DNA from: Pseudomonas frederiksbergensis
Lineage (GTDB): Bacteria > Pseudomonadota > Gammaproteobacteria > Pseudomonadales > Pseudomonadaceae
Assembly: GCF_003732705.1 (NCBI RefSeq)
Contig: NZ_MOBR01000040.1
Span: forward strand, 124,001 to 188,000
Length of the DNA stretch: 64,000 bases
Direction: 5' to 3'
Shown here in pieces: positions 8,825 to 17,928 of the stretch; position 1 is the first letter of the stretch, and every line of letters starts with the position of its first letter. The notes under the pieces are model-generated. The model searched no databases. It was not told the DNA's origin and worked only from the letters and a program-made list of their open reading frames with translations. Made by a program: the position numbers and the translations under genes.

Positions 8825-10306
8825 TCAGGCGATATTACCCAGCAGTTTTTCCCACTCTTTGTTTTCCTTCTTCGATACGCCACCGAGCAAGTCGATGGCC
8901 TGGCGCAGACGGAAACGCGTCAGGTCCGGGCCGAGGATTTCCATCGCATCGAGCACCGATACCGAGCTGGCCTGCCCCGTGATCGCGGCAAACATCAGCG
9001 GCATGGCGTCACGCAGCTTCAGCTCCAGGGATTCAACGACGGCCTGGATAGTCGCGGTGATGCTGTCCTTCTCCCACTGACGCAGGCTTTCCAGCTTCCA
9101 GAGGATCAACTGCATCAACTGACGAACCTGATCACCCGAGAGCTTCTTGGACTCGAACAGCTTCGCATCCGGGTTCACCCCACCGGCGAAGAAGAACCCG
9201 GCCAGCGGTGCAACCTGGCTGAAGGTTTCAACCCGGCCCTGCACGTGCGGGGCGATCTTCATCATGTATTGCGGGTTCAACGCCCAGGTCTGCAAGCGGC
9301 TGGCGAACTCTTCCACCGGCAAATCACGCAGCCACTGGCCGTTGAGCCAGGACAGTTTCTCGACGTCGAAAATCGGGCCGCCTAGAGACACACGGCTCAG
9401 GTCGAAGTTGTCGACCATTTCCTGCAACGAGAACTTCTCGCGCTCGTCCGGCATCGACCAACCCATGCGGCCCAGGTAGTTGAGCATCGCTTCCGGCATG
9501 AAGCCCATGCGCTCGTAGAACGTCACCGAGGTCGGATTCTTGCGCTTGGACAGCTTGCTCTTGTCCGGGTTACGCAGCAGCGGCATGTAGCACAACTGCG
9601 GTTGTTCCCAGCCGAAGTACTCATAAAGCAGGATCAGTTTCGGCGCCGATGGCAGCCATTCTTCGCCACGCAGAACGTGGGTGATGCCCATCAGGTGGTC
9701 ATCGACCACGTTGGCCAGGAAGTACGTCGGCAGTCCGTCGGTCTTCATCAGGACTTGCATGTCCATGCGATCCCACGGGATCTCGACGTCGCCACGTAGC
9801 ATGTCCGGCACCACGCACACGCCTTCGCTCGGCACTTTCATGCGGATCACGTGGGGTTCGCCAGCGGCCAGGCGACGGGCCACTTCTTCTTTCGACAGCA
9901 ACAGTGCACGGCCGTCGTAGCGCGGGGTTTCGCCACGAGCCATTTGCTCGGCACGCATCTGGTCCAGTTCTTCGGCGGTGCAGAAGCACGGGAACGCGTG
10001 ACCCATTTCAACCAGTTGCTGGCAGTACTTCTGGTAGATGTCGCCGCGTTCGCTCTGACGGTAAGGACCGTGCGGGCCGCCGACGTCCGGGCCTTCGCTC
10101 CAGTCGATGCCCAACCAGCGCAGGGCGTCGAAAATCTGCTGTTCGGACTCGCGGGTCGAACGCAATTGATCGGTGTCTTCGATCCGCAGGATGAACTCAC
10201 CGCCATGCTGCTTGGCAAAGCAGTAGTTGAACAATGCGATGTAAGCGGTACCTACGTGGGGGTCCCCGGTAGGCGATGGCGCGATGCGCGTGCGGACGGT
10301 GGTCAT
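8825..10306 (-). CDS. gltX: Glutamate--tRNA ligase
   Basis: A class I aminoacyl-tRNA synthetase of 493 residues that charges tRNA-Glu. The start used is the ATG of MTTVRTRIAPSPTG, which places the HIGH-type motif PSPTGDPHVGT at residues 9-19; longer readings add a non-conserved tail. The KMSKS-type motif is KLSKR near residue 250, followed by the alpha-helical anticodon-binding domain. It sits directly upstream of two tRNA-Glu genes, its own substrate, though on a separate promoter. GltX and tRNA-Ala/Glu clustering is also seen in other gammaproteobacteria. Confidence 0.98.
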   Translation of the reverse strand: MTTVRTRIAPSPTGDPHVGTAYIALFNYCFAKQHGGEFILRIEDTDQLRSTRESEQQIFDALRWLGIDWSEGPDVGGPHGPYRQSERGDIYQKYCQQLVEMGHAFPCFCTAEELDQMRAEQMARGETPRYDGRALLLSKEEVARRLAAGEPHVIRMKVPSEGVCVVPDMLRGDVEIPWDRMDMQVLMKTDGLPTYFLANVVDDHLMGITHVLRGEEWLPSAPKLILLYEYFGWEQPQLCYMPLLRNPDKSKLSKRKNPTSVTFYERMGFMPEAMLNYLGRMGWSMPDEREKFSLQEMVDNFDLSRVSLGGPIFDVEKLSWLNGQWLRDLPVEEFASRLQTWALNPQYMMKIAPHVQGRVETFSQVAPLAGFFFAGGVNPDAKLFESKKLSGDQVRQLMQLILWKLESLRQWEKDSITATIQAVVESLELKLRDAMPLMFAAITGQASSVSVLDAMEILGPDLTRFRLRQAIDLLGGVSKKENKEWEKLLGNIA

Positions 10307-10536
10307 GGTAAGTCTCAACAAAGAATAGAAGCGAAGATCAGACAGGGGGCGAATGGTAACAGGCGACACCCGCCCGGCTCCAGTCAGCAGGGCATTTAAG
10401 CCAAGGTTGCGTCTACAACGCCCGTATGCCGCGGTGAATGGCCGAATATCAACCGATGGCATTTACCGTTTATCGGCTGTGTGCCAGATTCGCCTGCTGA
10501 TAACTTTCCTTACAATTCTCGACTACAGTCTGCCCC

Positions 10537-11586
10537 ATGCCTGCTCAACTCAAGCGTCGCCTGTTCATTTTCCTGCTGATCGTCCTGTTGATCGCCGGGG
10601 GCTTCTTTGCCCATTGGTTTTTCAAGGGACGTTTTTATGAAAGCACCGACAACGCGTATGTCCAGGGCGAGATCACCCGCGTCTCCAGCCAATTGGGCGC
10701 GCGCATCGATGAAGTGCTGGTGCAGGACAACCAACACGTCGAAAAGGGCCAGCTCCTGGTCAAACTTGAAGGCGATGACTTCCACCTCGCCGTCGACCGC
10801 GCCAACGCTGCCCTCGCCATGCGCGAAGCCGAGCGCGTGCAAGCCCAGAGCAAATTGACCCAGCAAGCCAGCCTGATTGCCGCCAGCGATGCGCAAGTCG
10901 CCTCAAGCCAGGCCAGCCTCGGTCGCTCGCAGATTGACCTGTCCCGCGCCCAGACCCTGCGCAAGCCCGGCTATGTCTCGGAAGAACGGGTGACCACCCT
11001 CTCCGCCGACAACCACATTGCCCGCTCGCAAGTGACCAAGGCCCAAGCCGATGCGCAAAGTCAGCGCCAGCAAGTCAACGCCCTGAGCGCCGAAATCAAG
11101 CGCCTCGACGCGATGATCGCCAACGCCAAGACCGACCTGGCCCAGGCCCAACTGAACCTGACACGCAGCGAAATCCACGCGCCCATCAGCGGCCTGATCG
11201 GCCAACGCGCCGCACGCAATGGCCAATACGTGCAGGCCGGCGCTTATCTGCTGTCGATCGTCCCGGACCAGGACATCTGGATTCAGGCCAACTTCAAGGA
11301 AACCCAGATCGGCCACATGCAGCCCGGGCAGAAAGCCGAACTGACCTTCGATGCCTACGGCGATACGCCGATTGAAGCTCGGGTCAACAGCCTGTTCGCC
11401 GCTTCGGGCGCACAATTCAGCCTGTTGCCGCCGGACAATGCCACGGGCAACTTCACCAAAGTCGTACAACGGATTCCGGTAAAACTGACGTTCGCGGCGG
11501 ACAATCCGCTGCACGGCAAAATCCGCCCGGGCATGTCGGTCACGGTCAAAGTGAACATCAAAGACGCCCCTGACGATGGCCGGTGA
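10537..11586 (+). CDS. Membrane-fusion protein of an EmrA/HlyD-type efflux pump
   Basis: A 349-residue periplasmic adaptor. One N-terminal transmembrane anchor (about residues 8-28) is followed by ESTDNAYVQGEITRVSSQ, the start of the lipoyl/barrel-sandwich domain. A coiled-coil hairpin (about 85-195) and the second half of the lipoyl domain (IHAPISGLIGQRAARNGQYV) come next. It links the inner-membrane transporter encoded next to an outer-membrane channel not present in this window. The stop overlaps the start of the transporter gene by 11 bases, implying translational coupling. It is divergent from gltX. No strong ribosome-binding site is visible before the ATG. Confidence 0.94.
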   Translation: MPAQLKRRLFIFLLIVLLIAGGFFAHWFFKGRFYESTDNAYVQGEITRVSSQLGARIDEVLVQDNQHVEKGQLLVKLEGDDFHLAVDRANAALAMREAERVQAQSKLTQQASLIAASDAQVASSQASLGRSQIDLSRAQTLRKPGYVSEERVTTLSADNHIARSQVTKAQADAQSQRQQVNALSAEIKRLDAMIANAKTDLAQAQLNLTRSEIHAPISGLIGQRAARNGQYVQAGAYLLSIVPDQDIWIQANFKETQIGHMQPGQKAELTFDAYGDTPIEARVNSLFAASGAQFSLLPPDNATGNFTKVVQRIPVKLTFAADNPLHGKIRPGMSVTVKVNIKDAPDDGR

Positions 11587-13126
11587 TCAACTGATCCGCC
11601 CCGCCGGTGAACCGACCCGGCGGGACTGGATCGCGGTGATGAGCGTGATGCTCGGCGCTTTTATGGCAGTGCTCGACATCCAGATCACCAACTCATCGCT
11701 CAAGGACATTCAGGGCGCGTTGTCGGCGACCCTGGAGGAAGGCTCGTGGATTTCCACCTCGTACCTGGTGGCGGAAATCATCATGATCCCGCTGACGGCA
11801 TGGCTGGTGCAGCTGCTGTCGGCGCGACGGCTGGCGGTGTGGGTATCGCTGGGATTTCTCGGCGCATCGCTGCTGTGCTCGATGGCCTGGAGCCTGGAAA
11901 GCATGATCGTCTTTCGCGCCTTGCAGGGCTTCACCGGCGGTGCGCTGATCCCGCTGGCGTTCACCCTCACGCTGATCAAACTCCCGGAACACCACCGCGC
12001 CAAAGGCATGGCCATGTTTGCCATGACCGCGACATTCGCCCCTTCCATCGGCCCGACCATCGGTGGCTGGCTCACGGAAAACTGGGGCTGGGAATACATT
12101 TTCTACATCAACATACCGCCCGGCCTGCTGATGATCGCCGGCCTGATGTATGGCCTGGAGAAGAAAGAAGCCCATTGGGAGTTGCTCAAAAGCACGGACT
12201 ACATGGGCATTCTCACCCTTGGCGTCGGCCTCGGTTGCTTGCAGGTGTTTCTTGAAGAAGGCCATCGCAAGGACTGGCTGGAATCAAACCTGATCGTGAG
12301 CCTGGGCAGCATTGCGCTGTTCAGCCTGATCACCTTTGTGATCGTGCAGTTTTCCAAACCCAATCCGCTGATCAACCTGCGCATTCTGGGCAATCGCAAC
12401 TTCGGGCTGTCGAGTATTTCCAGCCTGGGCATGGGGGTTGGGTTGTATGGCTCGATTTATCTGTTGCCGCTGTACCTGGCGCAGATCCAGAACTACAACG
12501 CCCTGCAGATCGGCGAAGTGATCATGTGGATGGGCGTACCGCAGTTGTTCCTGATTCCGCTGGTGCCGAAGTTGATGAAATTCATCCCGCCGAAATGGCT
12601 GTGCACGATTGGCTTCGGGTTGTTTGGGCTGGCGAGTTTTTCCTCGGGGGTGTTGAACCCGGACTTCGCCGGGCCGCAGTTCAATCAGATCCAGATCATC
12701 CGTGCGCTGGGCCAGCCGCTGATCATGGTGACCATCTCGCTGATCGCCACCGCCTACATCCTGCCCCAGGACGCGGGGTCGGCGTCGAGCCTGTTCAACA
12801 TCCTGCGCAACCTCGGCGGCGCGATTGGCATCGCCCTGCTCGCCACGTTATTGGATGCGCGGACCAAGACGTACTTTGATTATTTGCGTGAGTCGATTGT
12901 GCCGAGCAATCCGCAGGTGGCGGAGCGCATGGCGTCGATGGCGGACCGGTTTGGCAGTGATACGGCGGCGTTGGGCAAGATGAGTGAAATCGTGCATCAG
13001 CAGGCGTCGATCATGGCCTATAACGATGCGTTTCACTTTGTCGGAATTGCGCTGGGGATCAGCATGATTGCGGTGTTGCTGACCAAGGCATTGCCGGCGG
13101 GGTTGAAGGCTGGCGAGGCGCATTAG
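11576..13126 (+). CDS. DHA2-family MFS drug:proton antiporter (EmrB/QacA type)
   Basis: A 516-residue inner-membrane transporter with about 14 hydrophobic segments, as in the DHA2 family. Family marks are LDIQITNSSL in the first helix, GGWLTENWGWEYIFYINIPPG between helices 5 and 6, and a long periplasmic loop before the last helix. It probably exports hydrophobic toxic compounds through the adaptor encoded immediately upstream. The start codon lies inside the adaptor gene. Third-position usage moves from C-rich to G-rich along the gene. Confidence 0.95.
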   Translation: MAGDQLIRPAGEPTRRDWIAVMSVMLGAFMAVLDIQITNSSLKDIQGALSATLEEGSWISTSYLVAEIIMIPLTAWLVQLLSARRLAVWVSLGFLGASLLCSMAWSLESMIVFRALQGFTGGALIPLAFTLTLIKLPEHHRAKGMAMFAMTATFAPSIGPTIGGWLTENWGWEYIFYINIPPGLLMIAGLMYGLEKKEAHWELLKSTDYMGILTLGVGLGCLQVFLEEGHRKDWLESNLIVSLGSIALFSLITFVIVQFSKPNPLINLRILGNRNFGLSSISSLGMGVGLYGSIYLLPLYLAQIQNYNALQIGEVIMWMGVPQLFLIPLVPKLMKFIPPKWLCTIGFGLFGLASFSSGVLNPDFAGPQFNQIQIIRALGQPLIMVTISLIATAYILPQDAGSASSLFNILRNLGGAIGIALLATLLDARTKTYFDYLRESIVPSNPQVAERMASMADRFGSDTAALGKMSEIVHQQASIMAYNDAFHFVGIALGISMIAVLLTKALPAGLKAGEAH

Positions 13127-13134
13127 CCGCCTCT

Positions 13135-13238
13135 GATCGTTCCCATGCTCCGCGTGGGAATGAATCCGGTGACGCTCCGCGTCACAAAGGACGCGGAGCG
13201 TCCGGGGCTGCATTCCCACGCAGAGCGTGGGAACGATC
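13135..13238. repeat. Nested inverted-repeat element
   Basis: The outer arms GATCGTTCCCATGCTCCGCG and the inverted GAGCGTGGGAACGATC enclose four smaller hairpins (TTCCCA..TGGGAA, GTGACGC..GCGTCAC, GGACGC..GCGTCC, TTCCCAC..GTGGGAA). The whole 104-base block lies between the convergent MFS and uvrB genes. It is unlike the REP family elsewhere in the window. Confidence 0.8.
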
Positions 13239-13244
13239 TTGAAC

Positions 13245-15260
13245 TCAGACGGTGATCAACCGATCCCGCAACTTGCCAATCTCATCACGCATCTGCGCCG
13301 CCGCTTCAAACTCAAGATCCCGCGCCAACGCATACATCTTCTCTTCCAGGGCTTTGATGCGCTTGGCGATTTCCCCCGGCGAACGCAATTCCGCTTCGTA
13401 CTTGGCGCTTTCCTCGGCAGCCTTGGCCATGCCCTTGCGCTTCTTGCTGCGCGAGCCCGGCACGGTGGCGCCTTCCATGATGTCGGCGACGTCCTTGAAC
13501 ACACCTTTGGGGGTGATGCCATTGGCCAGGTTGAAGGCGATTTGCTTGTCGCGACGGCGCTCGGTCTCGCCGATCGCCCGCTCCATGGAGCCGGTAATCC
13601 GGTCGGCATACAGAATCGCCCGACCGTTGAGGTTACGCGCCGCCCGGCCGATGGTCTGGATCAGCGAGCGTTCGGAACGCAGGAAGCCTTCCTTGTCCGC
13701 ATCGAGAATCGCCACCAGCGACACTTCCGGCATGTCCAAACCTTCACGCAGCAGGTTGATCCCCACCAGCACATCGAAGGTGCCGAGGCGCAGGTCGCGG
13801 ATGATTTCAACCCGCTCCACGGTGTCGATGTCCGAGTGCAGATAACGCACGCGCACGCCGTGGTCGGCCAGGTAATCGGTCAAGTCTTCGGACATGCGCT
13901 TGGTCAGCGTGGTGACCAGCACCCGCTCTTCCAACGCCACACGTTTGCCGATTTCCGAAAGCAAATCGTCGACTTGAGTCAGTGCCGGACGGATTTCGAT
14001 TTGCGGATCGACCAGGCCCGTCGGGCGCACCAGTTGCTCGACCACGCGACCGGCGTGTTCCGCCTCGTAGTTACCCGGCGTGGCCGAAACAAAAATCGTC
14101 TGCGGACTGATGTTTTCGAATTCGTCGAAACGCATCGGCCGGTTATCCAGGGCGGACGGAAGACGGAAACCGTATTCCACCAGGGTCTCTTTACGCGAAC
14201 GGTCGCCCTTATACATGGCGCCTACCTGCGGCACGCTGACGTGGGATTCGTCGATCACCAGCAAGGCATCGGCCGGCAGGTAGTCGAACAAGGTGGGCGG
14301 CGCCTGGCCGGATTCGCGGCCCGACAGGTAGCGCGAATAGTTTTCGATGCCGTTGCAGTAACCCAGTTCGAGAATCATCTCCAGGTCAAACCGGGTGCGC
14401 TGCTCCAGACGCTGCGCTTCCACCAGTTTGTTGTTGGTGCGCAGGTAGTCCAGGCGCTCCTGAAGCTCGACCTTGATGCCTTCGATGGCGCCGAGCAGGG
14501 TTTCCCGTGGCGTCACGTAGTGGCTTTTCGGGTAGAAGGTGAAACGCGGCAACTGCCGGGTGACTTCGCCGGTCAGCGGATCGAAGGCGGAAATTTTCTC
14601 CACTTCGTCATCGAAGAGCTCGATGCGGATCGCTTCAAAATCGGATTCCGCCGGGTGAATGTCGATCACATCGCCGCGCACGCGGAAGGTGGCCCGGGCG
14701 AAATCCATGTCATTGCGGGTGTATTGCAGGTCCGCCAGACGCCGCAGCAAAGCGCGCTGATCGAGCTTGTCGCCGCGATCCACGTGCAAGACCATTTTCA
14801 AGTAGGTTTCCGGGCTGCCCAGACCGTAGATGCAGGACACCGTGGTGACGATGATGGCGTCTTTGCGCTCCAGTAGCGCTTTGGTGGCGGACAAGCGCAT
14901 CTGTTCGATGTGGTCGTTGATCGACGCATCCTTCTCGATGAAGGTGTCCGACGACGGCACATAGGCTTCGGGCTGGTAGTAGTCGTAGTAGGAAACGAAG
15001 TATTCGACGGCGTTGTTCGGGAAGAACGCCTTGAACTCGCCATACAACTGCGCGGCCAGGGTTTTGTTCGGCGCCAGCACCAGGGTCGGGCGCTGCACTT
15101 GGGCGATCACGTTGGCGATGCTGAAGGTCTTGCCCGAACCGGTCACACCGAGCAACGTCTGGTGCGCCAGCCCGGCTTCAATGCCCTCGACCATCAAGCG
15201 GATGGCTTCCGGCTGATCGCCGGCGGGCTCGAAGCGGGTGACTAGCTGGAATTCAGACAT
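13245..15260 (-). CDS. uvrB: UvrABC excinuclease subunit B
   Basis: A 671-residue helicase-like subunit of nucleotide-excision repair that verifies DNA damage after UvrA loading and recruits UvrC. The start is placed at MSEFQLVTRFEPAGDQPEAI, the conserved N-terminus. Walker A (GVTGSGKTF) lies near residue 38, the beta-hairpin YYDYYQPEAYVP near 95, Walker B VIDESHVSVPQ near 340 and helicase motif VI IGRAARN near 540. A C-terminal UVR domain (KRIKALEEKMYALARDLEFE) contacts UvrC. No LexA box is evident upstream. Confidence 0.98.
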   Translation of the reverse strand: MSEFQLVTRFEPAGDQPEAIRLMVEGIEAGLAHQTLLGVTGSGKTFSIANVIAQVQRPTLVLAPNKTLAAQLYGEFKAFFPNNAVEYFVSYYDYYQPEAYVPSSDTFIEKDASINDHIEQMRLSATKALLERKDAIIVTTVSCIYGLGSPETYLKMVLHVDRGDKLDQRALLRRLADLQYTRNDMDFARATFRVRGDVIDIHPAESDFEAIRIELFDDEVEKISAFDPLTGEVTRQLPRFTFYPKSHYVTPRETLLGAIEGIKVELQERLDYLRTNNKLVEAQRLEQRTRFDLEMILELGYCNGIENYSRYLSGRESGQAPPTLFDYLPADALLVIDESHVSVPQVGAMYKGDRSRKETLVEYGFRLPSALDNRPMRFDEFENISPQTIFVSATPGNYEAEHAGRVVEQLVRPTGLVDPQIEIRPALTQVDDLLSEIGKRVALEERVLVTTLTKRMSEDLTDYLADHGVRVRYLHSDIDTVERVEIIRDLRLGTFDVLVGINLLREGLDMPEVSLVAILDADKEGFLRSERSLIQTIGRAARNLNGRAILYADRITGSMERAIGETERRRDKQIAFNLANGITPKGVFKDVADIMEGATVPGSRSKKRKGMAKAAEESAKYEAELRSPGEIAKRIKALEEKMYALARDLEFEAAAQMRDEIGKLRDRLITV

Positions 15261-15613
15261 GAAATACCTCTGGTTTCTCGGAGCAGGGGTTCGCGCCATT
15301 ACGGTTAAACCGCACAGCAACGAGAAAGACCGCAAACGACCGACGTCGCCCGAGGAAAAAACTGGATTGTGCTCAATGTGGAGCCGATTGCCCGCGCTTT
15401 CAAGGCAAACGTCCTACATCCCTCGAAGTCTTTGACGATACCAATCGACTAACGGTCGAAAAATAATCGGAAAAACTTACCTGAAAAGACGAATCGTCTG
15501 TCGCCATCAATCGCAGATGGCCTCTATACTAGCTCCCCGTTTGTGCACCGCTCTAGTGCATTCGGCTGGAGCGCGACACGTCCCTCCACACTCCATTCAG
15601 AGCCGCCGCAAAA
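15261..15613. other. Divergent intergenic region uvrB / aminotransferase
   Basis: A 353-base stretch with no gene. It holds a likely -10 TATACT at 15525-15530 for the plus-strand aminotransferase gene, with a poor -35. A small inverted repeat, CCATC/GATGG (15504-15508 and 15516-15520), overlaps the promoter spacer. I see no CTG-N10-CAG LexA site for uvrB. Confidence 0.6.
15525..15530 (+). promoter_or_regulatory. Likely -10 box of the aminotransferase gene
   Basis: TATACT, 83 bases before the ATG, with no good -35 at 17 bases. An activator may be needed. Confidence 0.45.
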
Positions 15614-16810
15614 ATGAGCCTGTTCTCCGCTGTCGAAATGGCACCACGCGATCCAATCCTGGGCCTCAACGAAGCATTCAACGCCGATACCCGTACCGAC
15701 AAGGTCAACCTGGGGGTCGGTGTTTACTGCAACGAGGAGGGGCGAATTCCACTCCTGCGCGCCGTTGTCGAAGCCGAGACGATTCGCGTCGCTCAACACG
15801 CTTCCCGTGGCTACCTGCCCATCGACGGTATTGCCGCCTACGACCAGGCCGTGCAAAAACTGCTGTTCGGCAATGACTCGCCGCTGATCGCTTCCGGCCG
15901 CGTGCTCACCACTCAAGCCGTTGGCGGTACTGGCGCACTGAAAATCGGTGCCGACTTCCTCAAGCAACTGCTGCCGAACGCCGTCGTGGCGATCAGCGAC
16001 CCGAGCTGGGAAAACCACCGCGCGCTGTTCGAAACCGCTGGTTTCCCGGTGCAGAACTATCGCTACTACGACGCCGCGACCCACGACGTTAACCGCGCCG
16101 GCCTGCTGGAAGACCTGAACGCCCTGCCGAACGGCTCGATCGTTGTGCTGCACGCCTGCTGCCACAACCCGACCGGCGTGGACCTGAGCCCGGCGGACTG
16201 GAACAACGTGCTGGACGTGGTGAAAGCCAAAGGTCACGTACCGTTCCTCGACATGGCCTACCAGGGCTTTGGCGACGGCATCGACGAAGACGCCGCCGCT
16301 GTGCGTCTGTTCGCCGAATCGGGCCTGACCTTCTTCATTTCCAGCTCGTTCTCCAAATCGTTCTCGCTGTACGGCGAGCGCGTTGGCGCCCTGTCGATCG
16401 TCAGCGAATCGAAAGAAGAAAGCGCCCGCGTGCTGTCGCAAGTCAAACGCGTGATCCGCACCAACTACTCCAACCCGCCGACCCACGGCGCCAGCATCGT
16501 CGCCGCCGTGCTGAACAGCCCGGTACTGCGCGCACAGTGGGAAGAAGAACTGGCCGAAATGCGCCTGCGGATTCGCGGCATGCGCATCCAGATGGTTGAG
16601 GCGCTGGCGAAACAGGCACCGCAGCGCGACTTCAGCTTTGTCGGTCGCCAACGCGGTATGTTCTCCTACTCCGGGCTGACCGTTGAGCAAGTGACCCGCC
16701 TGCGCAGCGAGTTCGGCATCTACGCCCTGGATACTGGCCGCATCTGCGTGGCCGCGCTGAACCAGAGCAATATCGATGCAGTGACCAAGGCCATCGTTCA
16801 GGTGATCTGA
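15614..16810 (+). CDS. Aromatic/aspartate amino acid aminotransferase (class I, PLP)
   Basis: A 398-residue cytoplasmic transaminase of the AspC/TyrB/PhhC type, moving amino groups between aspartate or aromatic amino acids and 2-oxoglutarate. Supporting motifs are NLGVGVY near residue 32, the HNPTGVDL asparagine that contacts PLP, and the Schiff-base lysine near residue 248 in SSFSKSFSLYGERVG. The arginine pair expected for dicarboxylate binding is in the C-terminal part. Sequence alone does not separate aspartate from tyrosine specificity. Gene order beside uvrB resembles what I recall in P. aeruginosa. A strong terminator follows. Confidence 0.93.
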   Translation: MSLFSAVEMAPRDPILGLNEAFNADTRTDKVNLGVGVYCNEEGRIPLLRAVVEAETIRVAQHASRGYLPIDGIAAYDQAVQKLLFGNDSPLIASGRVLTTQAVGGTGALKIGADFLKQLLPNAVVAISDPSWENHRALFETAGFPVQNYRYYDAATHDVNRAGLLEDLNALPNGSIVVLHACCHNPTGVDLSPADWNNVLDVVKAKGHVPFLDMAYQGFGDGIDEDAAAVRLFAESGLTFFISSSFSKSFSLYGERVGALSIVSESKEESARVLSQVKRVIRTNYSNPPTHGASIVAAVLNSPVLRAQWEEELAEMRLRIRGMRIQMVEALAKQAPQRDFSFVGRQRGMFSYSGLTVEQVTRLRSEFGIYALDTGRICVAALNQSNIDAVTKAIVQVI

Positions 16811-16824
16811 GTCTCGCGCGGTAC

Positions 16825-16858
16825 GAAAAACGGGAAGCCTTTTGGCTTCCCGTTTTTT
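16825..16858 (+). terminator. Rho-independent terminator
   Basis: ACGGGAAGCC (16830-16839), loop TTTT, GGCTTCCCGT (16844-16853) and a T-run, preceded by A's. It follows the aminotransferase gene by about 15 bases. Confidence 0.92.
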
Positions 16859-16920
16859 ATTTGTCGCAGAAAACTGTCAAAGCGATAGCCTCGCCCTCTA
16901 AACTCCAAACCACGATGCAC

Positions 16921-16996
16921 CTGTAGGAGCGAGGCTTGCCCGCGAAGCTTTTAGCGTCAGTGATGACGCCTTCGCGGGCAAGCCTCGCTCCTACAG
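16921..16996. repeat. REP doublet
   Basis: CTGTAGGAGCGAGGCTTGCC and its perfect inverse GGCAAGCCTCGCTCCTACAG flank a 36-base centre that contains the inner parts of both copies and an AGCGTCAGTGATGACGC stem. It lies between a terminator and the small membrane-protein gene. Confidence 0.88.
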
Positions 16997-17033
16997 ATTA
17001 TGTGTACAGCCTGGAATTTCTACGAGAACCCAC

Positions 17034-17237
17034 ATGAAAAACGATGACCTACGCGCTGACCGGGACGAACTGGACCATTTCGCGCCCCGCACCACCCCGA
17101 CCAAGCGCGGCAACAACCTGGTGCTGCAAGTGGCTGCCGGGGTGTTTCTTGGTGGCCTGGCGTTGTGGCTGGTGCAACTGGCCGCCACATCGCTGTATGC
17201 CAAGCTGATGCTCGGCACCTTCACCTTCGGCGGTTAA
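17034..17237 (+). CDS. Small single-pass membrane protein, unknown function
   Basis: A 67-residue protein with a charged N-terminal half (MKNDDLRADRDELDHF) and one hydrophobic segment at about residues 28-50. I do not recognise a named family; it looks like a conserved small Pseudomonas protein. Its stop codon overlaps by four bases the stop of the convergent gene at 17234-17464. Confidence 0.7.
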   Translation: MKNDDLRADRDELDHFAPRTTPTKRGNNLVLQVAAGVFLGGLALWLVQLAATSLYAKLMLGTFTFGG

Positions 17238-17464
17238 GCCAGTTCGGTTGCGCGCTGGCTGGCGGCGTCGTCAAAAGCCACGTAAAGCGATTCGGCCACC
17301 TGGCTTTTGATCGCCTTGGCGCTTTCCAGGCCAAGAACGAAACCTTCAGCCTTGCCACCGGCGCGGTTCAAATCGTCGGCGGTATTGGCCTGAGTGATGG
17401 CATCGAACAATTTCTCGGCGTGAGGACCGACACCCTTGGGCAGGCTGATCTGGGCGATGCTCAT
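17234..17464 (-). CDS. Small soluble protein, unknown function
   Basis: A 76-residue helical, Ala-rich protein without signal peptide or membrane segment (MSIAQISLPKGVGPHAEKL at the start). Codon use matches neighbouring genes. No family recognised. It is convergent with the preceding small gene, sharing the TTAA bases of both stop codons. Confidence 0.65.
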   Translation of the reverse strand: MSIAQISLPKGVGPHAEKLFDAITQANTADDLNRAGGKAEGFVLGLESAKAIKSQVAESLYVAFDDAASQRATELA

Positions 17465-17654
17465 GCGAACACCCCGTTGTTGTGCGATGTGAGTGCTGGA
17501 TGATTCATGGCGCTTACCTTTTCGGCGAATGGCCGGTAGCGCGTGTCACCACTTCCGGGCAGCTATGGTAGACCTCTGCTACGGTTCTGGTAACCGCCAA
17601 TGAGCGCTAAAACACCATTCGTGCCATTGAATCGGTCGAGTCAGCAATGGATGC

Positions 17655-17682
17655 TTGACTTCTCTTTTTGAATCAGTAACAT
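17655..17682 (+). promoter_or_regulatory. Sigma-70 promoter of tRNA-Asn
   Basis: TTGACT (17655-17660), 16-base spacer and TAACAT (17677-17682), ending nine bases before the tRNA. Confidence 0.75.
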
Positions 17683-17691
17683 ACACGCCAT

Positions 17692-17767
<76 letters not shown>

Positions 17768-17783
17768 GACAGAAGTAACGAAA

Positions 17784-17817
17784 AGCCCCTGAATCGAAAG
17801 GTTCAGGGGCTTTTTTG
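17784..17817 (+). terminator. Terminator of tRNA-Asn
   Basis: AGCCCCTGAA (17784-17793) pairs with TTCAGGGGCT (17802-17811), followed by TTTTT. Confidence 0.92.
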
Positions 17818-17830
17818 TGGGCGTTTTAAA

Positions 17831-17902
17831 GTCAAAAGATCGCAGCCTTCGGCAGCTCCTACGCGCCTGTGGGCGCCGCCGAAGGCTGCGATCTTTTGAT
17901 CT
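17831..17902. repeat. Second-family inverted repeat (AAAGATCGCAGCCTTCGGC type)
   Basis: TCAAAAGATCGCAGCCTTCGG and its inverse CCGAAGGCTGCGATCTTTTGA flank a short centre. The same family recurs at 33379-33489 and is distinct from the REP family elsewhere. Confidence 0.85.
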
Positions 17903-17928
17903 ACAGCCCTTTTAACGGGTACCTAGCG

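Noticed and set aside
10307..10462. 52-codon N-terminal extension of gltX
   Set aside because: Not conserved in the family; the synthetase begins MTTVRTRIAPSPTG and the extension occupies the divergent promoter region.
13227..14876. 549-codon plus-strand frame opposite uvrB
   Set aside because: Composition (H/Q/R/F-rich, no domain) is that of an antisense shadow; uvrB motifs on the minus strand are unambiguous.
15261..15613. Possible LexA box for uvrB
   Set aside because: The only candidate, CTG...CAG near 15,498-15,515, has 13 instead of 10 bases between half-sites and no conserved AT core.
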